From the NCBI GenBank assembly GCA_012103325.1, contig WLWY01000001.1:1403653-1467652 (forward strand): a DNA stretch of 64,000 nt, given 5' to 3'. Shown here in pieces: positions 1 to 9,689 of the stretch (position 1 is its first letter; every line of letters starts with the position of its first letter). The translations under genes were made by a program, and so were the position numbers. This DNA comes from Alphaproteobacteria bacterium. GTDB taxonomy: Bacteria; Pseudomonadota; Alphaproteobacteria; UBA8366; GCA-2717185. The notes beneath the pieces are model-generated. The model worked only from the letters and a program-made list of their open reading frames with translations, did no database searches and had not been told where the DNA came from.

Positions 1-2096
1 GCGCCGAGCCGGTCGCTTGGTGGGGCGTATCGTAGGCCGAGCGGGAAGGTCAGCGTCCTCGTCAATGCGGCGGCAGGCCTGTTCGGCAGATTGGCAAACA
101 CACCGTTCAGCGCCTGTTCCGCCTGCCAGGCGGCATGTTCGCAGGACCAGTCGAGGAACGGTAGATCCTCCGCTGGCGCGCCGTCGCCGTGGTATCGCTT
201 CAAGGCGGCCGAGCCGAGATACATCCAGGCCAGCGCGTCGGCCAACCGTCCGGTAATCTTTTCGCGGCGTTTCAGACTGCCGCCAAGAGTCGCCATCGAC
301 ACGTCCGAGGTGAGTGCGAACGCGGCGCTGAGGCGCTCGAAGCGCCGAAAATGCCGTGCCGAGGGATCCGAGACCGGTGCCGATGCTAGGCGTTCGCCGC
401 TCAGGCCGAGCAGACAGGCGCGCGTGGCGTTACGGCACACGAAATCGATATGGCCGAAGATTGCGCGGTCAAAGCGCGCCGTATCGCCTTCTGCCACGGC
501 AGCCATTTCCGCCTGCACGAAAGGGTGACAGCGGATCGCGCCTTGGCCGTAGACGATCATCGAGCGGGTTAGGATGTTGGCGCCCTCCACGGTGATACCA
601 ATCGGCACGGCGTCGAAGACGCTCCCCAGCATGTTGCGCGGCCCCCGGCAGATCGCCGCACCAGCCTGAATGTCCATGGCGTCGTTCACGACATCGCGCA
701 TCGTATCGGTAAGGTAGGCTTTGACGATGGCGGAAAGAACAGCCGGTTTTCTACCGGCATCGACGGCGCCGCAGGTGAGGCGACGCGCGGCGTCCATCAT
801 GTAGGTAAAACTACCTATGCGTGCGATTGGTTCTTCAATGCCCTCGAAACGGCCGATCGGCAGGTTGAACTGCTCGCGGACCGTCGCGTAGGCGCCGACC
901 ACCCGGGTGGCGTACTGCGCGGCGGCGGCGGCTTGCGAGGGCAGTGAGATCGACCGCCCGGCGGCGAGGCAGTCCATCAGCATCTGCCAGCCACGTCCGG
1001 CGCCCGCACGGCCGCCGATGATGCAATCGATCGGCACGAATACGTCGCGGCCAACGATCGGGCCGTTCTGGAACGGTACGCCCATGGGATCGTGCCGGTC
1101 GCCGATCTCGACGCCCTTTGTTTGGCGTGGGATCAGGGCGCAAGTCACGCCGAGATCTTCCTCGCCCCCGAGCAGAGCGTCCGGGTCGAGCAGCCGGAAG
1201 GCAAGGCCGATCACGGTCGCCACCGGGGCGAGCGTGATGTAGCGCTTTTGCCAGTTCAGCCGAATGCCGAGCACGTCTTCGCCGTCGACCGAATCGCGGC
1301 AGACGATGCCCGTGCTGCGCGGCGACGCGGCGTCGCTGCCCGCTTCCGGCTCGGTCAGCGCGAAGCAGGGAATCTCCTCGCCGGATGCAAGACGCGGCAG
1401 GTAATGATCCTTTTGTTCCTCGGTGCCGTAATGCAGCAGCAGTTCCGCCGGGCCGAGCGAGTTCGGCACCATCACCGTCACCGCGGTCGCGATGCTGCGG
1501 GTGGAAACCTTCGAAATGACGGCGGAATGGCCAATCGCAGAAAACCCGAGCCCGCCATATTGCTCCGGAATGATCATGCCGAGGAACCGCTCCCGCTTGA
1601 GGAACGCCCAGACTTCCAGCGGCAGGTCGCGATCCTGCTGAATCTGCCAATCGTCGACCAGCGCGCAGAGCTCTTCGACCGGACCGTCGAGAAAGGCCTG
1701 CTCGGCCGGCGTAAGCGCGCGCGGTTCGAAGTCGAGCAGCTTCTTCCAGTCCGGCGCGCCGCCGAAAAGGTCGCCGTCCCACCATACGTCGCCGGCCTCC
1801 AGGGCGATCCGCTCGGTATCGCCCATGACCGGCAGCATGCCGCGCATCAGTCCCATCAGGTGCCGGGAAAGCAGCATGCGGCGAAGCGGCCGAATGCCGA
1901 AGACCGCCGCGAAATCGACCGCAACGGCGACGGTAATCCAGAACGCGACCGGCGAGTCGATACCCGACACCCACCAGGCGGCAAGCGCCGCTGCCACGGC
2001 GCACACCCAGGCCCAGTATCCGTGCCCGCGATACATCAGGAAGACGAGGAGGAACAGCCCGCCGACAATAAGGATAGTGGGTAGATATGCGGTCAT
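1..2096 (-). CDS. fadE: Acyl-CoA dehydrogenase, FadE type (partial, C-terminus beyond window)
   Basis: This gene encodes a FadE-type acyl-CoA dehydrogenase, which performs the first FAD-dependent oxidation of fatty-acid beta-oxidation. About 698 codons are present and the reading frame is still open at the left edge, so the C-terminal part of this roughly 800-residue family is missing. Two hydrophobic segments occupy residues 1-60, as in E. coli FadE, which suggests membrane association. Family signatures visible are FALTEPEAGSDA near residue 235 and TVEGANILTRS near residue 503. The start is the ATG at 2096, chosen because the N-terminal helix begins there and an AGGA lies just upstream. It starts 10 bp after the stop of the hydratase/dehydrogenase gene, so the two are co-transcribed. 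The internal frames reported by simple ORF finders here are shadows. Confidence 0.93.
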   Translation of the reverse strand, partial: MTAYLPTILIVGGLFLLVFLMYRGHGYWAWVCAVAAALAAWWVSGIDSPVAFWITVAVAVDFAAVFGIRPLRRMLLSRHLMGLMRGMLPVMGDTERIALEAGDVWWDGDLFGGAPDWKKLLDFEPRALTPAEQAFLDGPVEELCALVDDWQIQQDRDLPLEVWAFLKRERFLGMIIPEQYGGLGFSAIGHSAVISKVSTRSIATAVTVMVPNSLGPAELLLHYGTEEQKDHYLPRLASGEEIPCFALTEPEAGSDAASPRSTGIVCRDSVDGEDVLGIRLNWQKRYITLAPVATVIGLAFRLLDPDALLGGEEDLGVTCALIPRQTKGVEIGDRHDPMGVPFQNGPIVGRDVFVPIDCIIGGRAGAGRGWQMLMDCLAAGRSISLPSQAAAAAQYATRVVGAYATVREQFNLPIGRFEGIEEPIARIGSFTYMMDAARRLTCGAVDAGRKPAVLSAIVKAYLTDTMRDVVNDAMDIQAGAAICRGPRNMLGSVFDAVPIGITVEGANILTRSMIVYGQGAIRCHPFVQAEMAAVAEGDTARFDRAIFGHIDFVCRNATRACLLGLSGERLASAPVSDPSARHFRRFERLSAAFALTSDVSMATLGGSLKRREKITGRLADALAWMYLGSAALKRYHGDGAPAEDLPFLDWSCEHAAWQAEQALNGVFANLPNRPAAALTRTLTFPLGLRYAPPSDRLG

Positions 2097-2106
2097 TTTT
2101 GAATTC

Positions 2107-4434
2107 CTAGTTCCGCAGCGGCTTTCCGGTCTTCAGCATGTGCGAGACCCGGGCGATCGATGCCGGGTTTTGAGCGAGCCGCACGAAGGCGTCCCGTTCG
2201 AGGCCGAGCAGTTCGTCTTCGTTGAGCGCGTCGGTGATGTCGGTGGCGCCGCCGCTCAAAACATCCGCGAGTGCCGTTGCGACCACGGCGTCGTGCGGCG
2301 TCGCTTTGCCGGACAGGCGGAAGCCGCCGACCGCCAAACGAAGAGCGATCGCCGCGGTTTCGCCGGGCAATGAGATTTCCGCCGGTTCGGGCGGCGTATA
2401 ATCCGCCGCCAGCGCCAGGACCTTGGCCTTGGCATCGGCCAACAGGCGGTCGCGGTTCATCGTCACGCCGTCATTGGGGCGCAGCACCAGCAAGTCCCGC
2501 GCCTCCTCCGCCGACCGGGCGACGCTGGCCAGGCCGATTGCCTCGAACGCTTTGACGATTGGCGGCATTGGGCCGCCCGCGCGGCCGGGATCGGCAAAAC
2601 AGCGCAGCAGCATTTCCTTGCAACCGCCCCAGCCCGGGATAACGCCCACGCCGACTTCGACGAGACCCGTATAGGTTTCGGCGTGCGCCTGGACCGCATC
2701 GCAATGCATCAGCACTTCGCAGCCACCGCCCAGCGCCATGCCGGCCGGCGCGCCGACTACGGGGAAGGGCGCATATTTCAAGGCCTTGTAGGTCTTCTGC
2801 CCTTTACCGATCATCCATCTGGCGGCGAACCAAAGACGCAGTTTGGCGGCGATCAGGAGGAGACCGATATTGGCGCCCACCGAAAAATTGTCCGCCTCGT
2901 TGTAAATCACCAGGCCCTTGTAACGTCCCGGCACAAGCTCGATTGCCTTGGCGATCATCCATAGCGTTCGAGGATCGAGCGCGTTCATCTTGCTATGAAA
3001 TTCGAGGCAAAGCACGCCGTCGCCGATATCCCACAGACTGGCCGCGCTGTTCCGCGCGACCGGTTTGCTGGTGCGCTTGATATCTTCCAGCAGCAGCACG
3101 TCCAGCGGGCGGGTCATATCGTGATAGTCCCCGGCGTAATCGAGGAACTGCCGCTGTCCGTCTTGCACCCGGTAGAATGTCCTGTCGCCGGCCATTTCCA
3201 GAAGCGGCGGCACGGGCAGGCCCTCGGCTTCGAGCTTTTGTCGGAACCAGGCCGCGCCCAGTCTGTCGATCAACTCGAAAGGGCCGTATTTCCAGTTGTA
3301 GCCGAGCCGCATTGCGGCATCGATGGACGCGATGTCATCGGCGATTTCCGTCGCGATTTGGGCGGCATAGCACAGGGTCCCGGAAACCACTTTCCAGCCA
3401 TACCGGCTGCCTTTGTCGCCGTGCTCGATAAGGGCGCGAAGGCCGCCCTTCCTGGCTGCGGCGACGCTGGCCAGATTCGGGCGCGCCGCATCCCGATATT
3501 CGCCGGTCGCCAGATCGCGCGCCTGCTTGACCCGTTCGCCCGCCCGGTTGTCGAGCCGGTAGAAGCCGCCTTTGCCCTTGCGGCCGGTATATCCGGCGGC
3601 GATCATCTGTTCGATCATTTCGGGTTCGCGGTAGATCGCATGGAATGGGTCGTCCTTGGGGAGCGCGTCGGCGAGGCTGTGCAGCACGTGCGGCATCAAA
3701 TCGAGCCCGACCATATCCAGCAAGCCGAACACGCCGGTCTTGGGGATTCCCATCGGCCGGCCGATAACCGCATCGGCTTCCTCGACGGTAACGCCGTCCT
3801 CGATCGCTGCGACGACGGCGCCCTGAAGCCAAAAGGTCCCGATCCGGTTGGCGATGAAGCCCGGCGTGTCCTTGCAGTCGATCACGGTCTTGCCAAGTGC
3901 GGTATCCATGAAGGTTCGGAGCGTTTCGATTGTGTTCGGTCTGGACTCCGGTCCCGAGATCAATTCGAGCAGCCGCATATAGCGCGGCGGGTTGAAGAAA
4001 TGGGTGATCAGAAAGTCGCCCTTGAAGCGGTCCGGCATGCCGTCGGTCAAGGTGGCGAGTGGAATGGTCGACGTGTTCGAGGAGACGATCGAACCGTCCT
4101 TGCGCACGGCTTCCAGCTTCTCATACAGGGCACGCTTGATATCCACCCGCTCGATGATCGCTTCGATGATCCAGTCGCAATCACTGAGCCGGTCGAGATG
4201 ATCTTCGATATTGCCGGGCGTGATGCGCCTGGCATTCCGCTTGTGCATCAAGGGGGCGGGATCGGTCTTGAGCAGCCGCTCGATGGCGCCTTCAGCGACC
4301 GCATCCCGGTTGTCCGCCCCGTCCGGCACAATATCGAGCAGCATGACGGGCAGCCCGGCATTGGCGATATGGGCGGCGATGCTGGCCCCCATCACCCCGG
4401 CGCCGATCACGGCAACGCTCTCGATAGTTTTCAC
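2107..4434 (-). CDS. fadN: 3-hydroxyacyl-CoA dehydrogenase / enoyl-CoA hydratase fusion (FadN type)
   Basis: The 775-residue protein carries out the hydration and second oxidation steps of beta-oxidation. An NAD-binding Rossmann motif (VIGAGVMGASIA) opens the protein, followed by the HADH C-terminal domains (NRIGTFW near residue 190), and a crotonase domain occupies roughly residues 440-640. The order is dehydrogenase first and hydratase second, the reverse of E. coli FadB/FadJ and the same as Bacillus FadN. Both catalytic glutamates of the hydratase are visible, in GGGCEVLMH and in LVEVGVGVIPGWGG, so the hydratase is expected to be active. I chose the GTG at 4434 because it overlaps the thiolase stop as GTGA and places the Rossmann motif at the N-terminus. 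This indicates translational coupling. Confidence 0.92.
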   Translation of the reverse strand: MKTIESVAVIGAGVMGASIAAHIANAGLPVMLLDIVPDGADNRDAVAEGAIERLLKTDPAPLMHKRNARRITPGNIEDHLDRLSDCDWIIEAIIERVDIKRALYEKLEAVRKDGSIVSSNTSTIPLATLTDGMPDRFKGDFLITHFFNPPRYMRLLELISGPESRPNTIETLRTFMDTALGKTVIDCKDTPGFIANRIGTFWLQGAVVAAIEDGVTVEEADAVIGRPMGIPKTGVFGLLDMVGLDLMPHVLHSLADALPKDDPFHAIYREPEMIEQMIAAGYTGRKGKGGFYRLDNRAGERVKQARDLATGEYRDAARPNLASVAAARKGGLRALIEHGDKGSRYGWKVVSGTLCYAAQIATEIADDIASIDAAMRLGYNWKYGPFELIDRLGAAWFRQKLEAEGLPVPPLLEMAGDRTFYRVQDGQRQFLDYAGDYHDMTRPLDVLLLEDIKRTSKPVARNSAASLWDIGDGVLCLEFHSKMNALDPRTLWMIAKAIELVPGRYKGLVIYNEADNFSVGANIGLLLIAAKLRLWFAARWMIGKGQKTYKALKYAPFPVVGAPAGMALGGGCEVLMHCDAVQAHAETYTGLVEVGVGVIPGWGGCKEMLLRCFADPGRAGGPMPPIVKAFEAIGLASVARSAEEARDLLVLRPNDGVTMNRDRLLADAKAKVLALAADYTPPEPAEISLPGETAAIALRLAVGGFRLSGKATPHDAVVATALADVLSGGATDITDALNEDELLGLERDAFVRLAQNPASIARVSHMLKTGKPLRN

Positions 4435-5570
4435 GAGACCGCTTCCAGGATGGTGGCGATCCCCTGGCCGCCGCCGATGCACTGGGTGGAAAGCGCATAG
4501 CGGCCGCCTTCGCGCCGTAATAGCGACGCCGCCTTGCCGGTAATCCGGGCGCCCGTCGCGCCCAGCGGATGGCCGAAAGCGATCGCGCCGCCATCCAGAT
4601 TGACCGTCGCAATGTCGAGTTCCAGATCGCGGATACAGGCGATAGCCTGCGCGGCGAAGGCCTCGTTCAGCTCCGTCACATCGATGTCGCCAATCGCCAG
4701 TTCGGCACGCGCCAGCGCCTTGCGGGTCGCGTGCACCGGCCCGATGCCCATGATCTCCGGCGAACAGCCGGCAACCGCGATGCTCTTGATGCGGGCTAGC
4801 GGCGTCAGGCTCTTACGGTGCGCGTAGTCTTCGCTGCAGACAAGCGTTGCGGCAGCGCCGTCGGTAAGCGGCGAGGACGTGCCCGCCGTGACCGTGCCGG
4901 CTTCGTCGAAAGCGGGATTCAGGTTCGACAAATCTTCGAGGGAGGTGCCCGGCCGCAAGCAGCCGTCCGTTGCGATATGTACGCCATTGTGCGCCACCGG
5001 GACGATTTCATCGTCGAGCTTGCCGGCCGCGGCAGCAGCGGCGGCCTTGGTCTGGCTCTCGACTGCGAAAGCGTCCTGCGCCTCACGGGTGATCTGATAG
5101 CGGGTCGCGACGTTCTCCGCGGTCTCGCCCATCGAGATATAGGCCGCCGGGTATCGCTTATAGAGCGCCGGACTTGGCAGCGGATTGTATCCGCCCATCG
5201 GTACCCGGGTCATCGACTCGACGCCGGCGCAAATGAAGGCTTCGCCCGCGTTCATCTGAATCGCACCCGCCGCCATATGGATGGCGTACATCGAGGATCC
5301 GCAAAACCGGTTGACCGTGGCGCCCGCGACCGATTGCGGCAACTCGGCAAGAAATCCGATCAGCCGCGCGACGTTCAACCCCTGTTCGCCTTCGGGAAAC
5401 GCACAACCGACGATCAAGTCTTCGATGTCGCCGGCATCGACGCCGGTCCGCTCGACGAGGCTCCGGACCACCTGACCCGCCAGTTCGTCCGGCCGTGCTT
5501 TGGCCAGGTCTCCCTTTCCGGCGAAGGTGAAGGGGGACCGGACATATCCGGCGATGACAATGTTCTTCAT
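4431..5570 (-). CDS. fadA: Acetyl-CoA C-acyltransferase (thiolase)
   Basis: This 379-residue thiolase cleaves 3-ketoacyl-CoA to acetyl-CoA and a shortened acyl-CoA, the last step of beta-oxidation. The nucleophile is Cys90 in NRFCGSSM. The catalytic His334 lies in GHPLGATGAR and Cys364 in CIGGGQG, so all canonical residues are intact. Length is close to the family norm of 380-400 residues. The ATG at 5570 has a good upstream AAGGTG. Its stop overlaps the GTG start of the next gene by four bases, and the acyl-CoA ligase gene ends 32 bp upstream, all on the same strand. The gene name is by pathway role; PcaF-like or acetoacetyl-CoA specificity cannot be excluded from sequence alone. Confidence 0.92.
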   Translation of the reverse strand: MKNIVIAGYVRSPFTFAGKGDLAKARPDELAGQVVRSLVERTGVDAGDIEDLIVGCAFPEGEQGLNVARLIGFLAELPQSVAGATVNRFCGSSMYAIHMAAGAIQMNAGEAFICAGVESMTRVPMGGYNPLPSPALYKRYPAAYISMGETAENVATRYQITREAQDAFAVESQTKAAAAAAAGKLDDEIVPVAHNGVHIATDGCLRPGTSLEDLSNLNPAFDEAGTVTAGTSSPLTDGAAATLVCSEDYAHRKSLTPLARIKSIAVAGCSPEIMGIGPVHATRKALARAELAIGDIDVTELNEAFAAQAIACIRDLELDIATVNLDGGAIAFGHPLGATGARITGKAASLLRREGGRYALSTQCIGGGQGIATILEAVS

Positions 5571-5602
5571 GCTTGCACCTTCACTATCAACGATCCTTGG
5601 TA

Positions 5603-7375
5603 TTACGCATCGGCTTCCGAATTTTTGGCGGTGCTGTCGACGAGTTCACGTTTCGCAATTTTGCCGATCAATGTTTTCGGCAACGCATCGCGGAACTCGA
5701 CACGCCGCGGCATTTCGAACGGCGCCAGCTTGTCCTTGAGAAAGGCCCGCAATTTGCCGGCGGTGAGTGTTTCGCCGTTGCGCAGATGAACGAATGCCTT
5801 GACCGTTTCGCCACGGTGCGGGTCGGGTACGCCGCAAACGGCGACCTCTGCGACGGCCTCGTGGAGATATATCGCGTCCTCGACCATACGGGGATACACG
5901 TTGTAACCGCCGCTCAGGATCAATTCCTTGATGCGGTCGACGATGAACAGATAGCCGTCCTCGTCCAGATAGCCGACATCGCCGGTGCGCATGCGGCGGC
6001 CCCGGAAGACATCCTTGTTGTCCTGGGCGCGGTTGGCGTAGCCCAGCATAACCTGGGGGCCGGTAATGCAGATTTCGCCCTGTTCGCCCTGCGCAAGAAC
6101 CCGGTTCGGACTGTCGAGCGACACGATTTCGATAATCGTACCCGGCAACGGCAAGCCGACGGATCCTGGTTTGTTCACACCCTTGACCGGATTGACCGTG
6201 CAGACTGGCGCCGTCTCGCTGAGACCGTAGCCTTCGAGCAGCGCATGACCCGTAATTTCTGAGAAGTTTTGCTGAATAGGCACTGGCAGCGGGGCGCCGC
6301 CGGAAACGCAGAACTTGAGACTCGAAAGGTCGTAGTCGTCCTTTTCGTGGGCGGCGATCAGCGCCGAATACATGGTCGGTACGCCGATGAACATGGTCGC
6401 GCGTTCCCGGGCGATGATCTTCAGGACTTCCGCCGGCTTGAAATGGGGCTGCAGAAGCATTTCCGCGCCCATGGTAAGGCTCAAATTCATCACCGCCGTC
6501 ATGCCGAACGCGTGGAATAGCGGCAGCACGCCGAGAATTTTCTCCTGCCCGCGCTCGAGTTCCGTTCCCCACAGGGCGATCTGCGCCGCGTTGATGGACA
6601 GGTTCGCGTGCGTCAGTCGCGCGCCTTTTGGAGAGCCGGTGGTGCCGCCCGTATATTGCAGGACGGCAACGTCGCCTTCCGGGTCGATAACGACCGGGTT
6701 CACCTCTCCGTCATTGTCGATCAACCGCTCGAAGGTGAGGTGGCGGTCGTCATCGGGAATATCGGAAACCTCGCGGCGTTTCAAAAGCGAGAACAGGGCT
6801 TTTTCCAGAAACGGCAGCACGCCCGCCATGCTGCAGACGACGATCTTTTCGAGTTGGCGTGACGTTTCCAGCAGCGGGGCCGCTTTTCGATAAAGCGGTT
6901 TGACGTTCAGCGTAACGAGAATGCACGCGCTTGAATCCGCCACCAGCCGGGCGATCCCGGCTTCGGCGTAGAGCGGATTGATATTGACGACGGTGCCGCC
7001 CGCCTTCAGGACCGCATAGAAACAAACGACGGCGTAGGGCGAGTTGGGCAACATCAGTCCAACTTTGATTCCCTTTTGCACGCCGAGTTTTTGAAACCCC
7101 TTTGCTGCCCGGTCTACGAGATCGGCGACCTCCCGGTAGCGGTAACGCCGGCCGCGAAAATTGATGCAGTAATTGTCGGCAAACTCGGCGGCTGCATCAT
7201 CGAACAGTGCGGTGAGCGGACGGGCCGGAAATTCGGTGTCCCAATTCAGTCCTTTGGGATAGCGCCGCTCCCAGGGGTGCGGCCGCTTGGGGGTGATTGC
7301 CGGCGACCATTGCCGGAACGGCGCCAACATTTCCCGCGTGGCGCGACTTAATTTATCCGCGAATGGTATGCGCAT
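5603..7375 (-). CDS. fadD: Long-chain fatty acid--CoA ligase
   Basis: The 590-residue enzyme activates fatty acids to acyl-CoA with ATP and CoA. It has the AMP-binding signature YTGGTTGSPKG in the middle of the large domain, the acyl-adenylate motif GYGLSETAP, the TGDVGYLDEDGY motif, and the C-terminal catalytic lysine motif (TLIGKIAKREL). The length and domain order are those of FadD rather than the shorter acetyl-CoA synthetases. The first ATG at 7375 overlaps the 3' end of the upstream fusion gene by 23 bp; a second ATG at 7330 would remove the overlap, and neither has a strong ribosome binding site. It lies in the fad operon between the acyltransferase-lipase and thiolase genes. Confidence 0.92.
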   Translation of the reverse strand: MRIPFADKLSRATREMLAPFRQWSPAITPKRPHPWERRYPKGLNWDTEFPARPLTALFDDAAAEFADNYCINFRGRRYRYREVADLVDRAAKGFQKLGVQKGIKVGLMLPNSPYAVVCFYAVLKAGGTVVNINPLYAEAGIARLVADSSACILVTLNVKPLYRKAAPLLETSRQLEKIVVCSMAGVLPFLEKALFSLLKRREVSDIPDDDRHLTFERLIDNDGEVNPVVIDPEGDVAVLQYTGGTTGSPKGARLTHANLSINAAQIALWGTELERGQEKILGVLPLFHAFGMTAVMNLSLTMGAEMLLQPHFKPAEVLKIIARERATMFIGVPTMYSALIAAHEKDDYDLSSLKFCVSGGAPLPVPIQQNFSEITGHALLEGYGLSETAPVCTVNPVKGVNKPGSVGLPLPGTIIEIVSLDSPNRVLAQGEQGEICITGPQVMLGYANRAQDNKDVFRGRRMRTGDVGYLDEDGYLFIVDRIKELILSGGYNVYPRMVEDAIYLHEAVAEVAVCGVPDPHRGETVKAFVHLRNGETLTAGKLRAFLKDKLAPFEMPRRVEFRDALPKTLIGKIAKRELVDSTAKNSEADA

Positions 7376-9689
7376 GTTCCGTAACCGGCGGTGATGGGCG
7401 CGATACCGCGCTTTCGTCTCCGTCCAGACCGTTGATGAAGGAGATCACGATGTCCTGCGCCTCGCCCGTTTCCTCTTTCAGAATTCCATGCCGTTGGGCC
7501 GGTATCATGTGGAGTGTCTTGTCTTTCGATCCGAGCCCCGAGACGATCAGCTCCGCGCTTTTGGGCACCACAATCGGATCGTTATCCCCCTGAAGCACCG
7601 CGGCGGGACAGGTGACGTCGGCGAGATGCTTCTTCACATCGTCGACGACGCGGCGCAGTTCGTACAGCCCGCGCACCGGGATATGACGGTAATTCACGTC
7701 TGGGTTTTCCGACTTGTTCAACACAAACGGTTTCACCCCTTCCAGCGGTGAGGCCCATTCGGCGATCACATTGGCGCCGTGAATGACCGGAACCGAAATC
7801 AGGTTCTTGTTGCGAAATCGTATCGGCGCGGCGATCGAGGCAACCCCCGCCAGCCCGTCCGGCTGTTCGGCCGCTAGACGTAGCGATAGAACCCCGCCGG
7901 TGGAAAATCCGACCAAACAAACCCGGTCCACGACGCTGGTCATAATTTCGTATGCGCGGCGTACTGAATCCAGCCAATCGTGCCAGGTCCGGTCGCGCAA
8001 ATCCCACGGAGACGTGCCGTGCCCCGCAAGACGCACGCCGATCACTGGGTGGCCCAGACTCGCCATTCTATGGCCAAACGCGGAAAGTTCGGCCGGTGAG
8101 GCCAGAAAACCGTGCACCAGGACGATGCCCAGCGCGTGATGTTCATCGGGGATTAGCAAATAAGGCCGGCTGTCGGCGTAAGCGGTTTCCTGCTGGTTGA
8201 TTTCTTCGTGCTGCGGCTGGGAATAATGTCGCCGGCACTGGTCAAAGATGCGCAGTTCATCGTCGAAGCGGAACAGTGCCAATGCGCCTCCGCCGAGATC
8301 GGCAGCCGCTTCGTACGCCTGGTGTACGGCGGCTTGCACGCCCGCCACCGGCGCGACCTCGTTGGCGTAGACCTCGACCATGTTCTCCAGCCGGATTTCG
8401 TGGATCGAATGATCCTCGCGCAGCTTCGGCAGAAGACGGTATGCGTTGGGCGTCGTTTCGATCAGGTTCGATGATGTGGCGAGACCGACAAACTGTTCGA
8501 AGTCGGGAGTCCGTCCGGTCCGGATGCCGGAATAGGCCTCGGGGTCGGTCAAACCGGGGTGCAGGTGCAGGGACGGCTCGCGCTGAACGTTCTTGATCGC
8601 CAGATAAAGTGCGGTATGAAACCGGTCCCGTGCTACGGAATCGGCCCCGGATTCCAGGATCGTCAATATCAACGTCGATGCGAGATGGCTGAGATTGACG
8701 GTAACTCCCGCATACATTTCCCGCATGGCGGCATCCCGCAGCCCGCGAATCTTGCGTTGCAGCAGCATTGCGAATAGCCGTTCGGCCCAGCCTCTGGTTC
8801 TGTGCCGAAGGCTGAAGAGATCTTCGAGGTTGTCGATATTCTCGAACGCCCGCTTCAACAGCAGCCGCTCCCACCAGGAATCGTAAATCCGCGGTTTGAG
8901 GGCTGTTCCGAATCGCACATCCATGTCGGTTCTTTTGAGGAGAATATTCCCCTCGATCACGATTTCTTCCTTGAATTTGTTGCGCAGGCCCCGGGAGAAA
9001 AGGTCAGCGCCTTTGCGCAAGATATTGTCGGTCACGCGTATAGGGAAAAACGTGATATTGGCCGGCACGACCAGCGTCGGTTTGCGGGCGGCTTCGAGCA
9101 GCGCGTCGATGGTTGCCAGTCCGAGGGCCAGGCGCCAGCGTTCGAGACGTGCCGTATTTCCTTCCTGATGCGTGGAAAGGATGCGCTTCTTGAATAATTC
9201 CAGCGTAATCGCGATCGCCGCCGCGCCCTTGTGATGCTTGCGCCGCTCCTGCGCCGTAACCGAGAAGACGCTGTAGTCGCCATCGTCGCTCAGCACATCG
9301 CGATCTTTCACGATACCGCCTTCGGGAAACACGATAATTTTGCGCCCGCGCAACACCTCGGCAACAAGGAAAGGCAGCAGCCCCTCGAGATCGTTCGGCA
9401 CGACACCAATGCTGCGCAGGAAGTTGGCAGCCTTCTCGTTGCCCTGGAAGAATTCGGCGGCGGCGACGCTACGGGAATAGGTCGCCGTTTCCCGGTAGAG
9501 GAGATATGGGGGAACGACGGTTTCGAAACGGGCGAAATGGTTGAACAGGAATATCTGTCCGTCCTGCGCCAGGTCGCCCGGATCGTGCAGCGTAATCGTG
9601 ATGCCGAGCCGATTGTACAGGAACGAGAAAGCCCGTGCGCACCACCGGTACGTCGACTCGTTGATTGCCAAATCGGCGCCGCTGTTCAT
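7353..9689 (-). CDS. Acyltransferase - alpha/beta hydrolase fusion protein
   Basis: This 778-residue protein joins two lipid enzymes. The N-terminal part (about residues 30-280) resembles glycerolipid acyltransferases: His51 starts an H-x4-E variant of the usual H-x4-D box (NHFARFE), and an FPEGG motif follows. A helical middle region has no recognised signature. The C-terminal part (about 510-760) is an alpha/beta hydrolase of the monoacylglycerol lipase/carboxylesterase kind, with an HGF oxyanion loop, a nucleophile elbow GFSTGG, an acidic residue in QGDNDPIV and a final His in AQRHGI. It is the first gene of the fad operon. A role in releasing or re-esterifying acyl chains before FadD activation is inferred from context. 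Which substrate each half uses is unknown. Confidence 0.85.
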   Translation of the reverse strand: MNSGADLAINESTYRWCARAFSFLYNRLGITITLHDPGDLAQDGQIFLFNHFARFETVVPPYLLYRETATYSRSVAAAEFFQGNEKAANFLRSIGVVPNDLEGLLPFLVAEVLRGRKIIVFPEGGIVKDRDVLSDDGDYSVFSVTAQERRKHHKGAAAIAITLELFKKRILSTHQEGNTARLERWRLALGLATIDALLEAARKPTLVVPANITFFPIRVTDNILRKGADLFSRGLRNKFKEEIVIEGNILLKRTDMDVRFGTALKPRIYDSWWERLLLKRAFENIDNLEDLFSLRHRTRGWAERLFAMLLQRKIRGLRDAAMREMYAGVTVNLSHLASTLILTILESGADSVARDRFHTALYLAIKNVQREPSLHLHPGLTDPEAYSGIRTGRTPDFEQFVGLATSSNLIETTPNAYRLLPKLREDHSIHEIRLENMVEVYANEVAPVAGVQAAVHQAYEAAADLGGGALALFRFDDELRIFDQCRRHYSQPQHEEINQQETAYADSRPYLLIPDEHHALGIVLVHGFLASPAELSAFGHRMASLGHPVIGVRLAGHGTSPWDLRDRTWHDWLDSVRRAYEIMTSVVDRVCLVGFSTGGVLSLRLAAEQPDGLAGVASIAAPIRFRNKNLISVPVIHGANVIAEWASPLEGVKPFVLNKSENPDVNYRHIPVRGLYELRRVVDDVKKHLADVTCPAAVLQGDNDPIVVPKSAELIVSGLGSKDKTLHMIPAQRHGILKEETGEAQDIVISFINGLDGDESAVSRPSPPVTEHAHTIRG

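Noticed and set aside
835..2004. Long minus-strand frame and its plus-strand counterpart (1092-2084) within fadE
   Set aside because: Both are out-of-frame shadows; the FadE frame running from 2096 to the window edge carries the family motifs.
2995..4500. 501-codon plus-strand frame
   Set aside because: It is the antisense of the FadN-type gene and shows no family motif.
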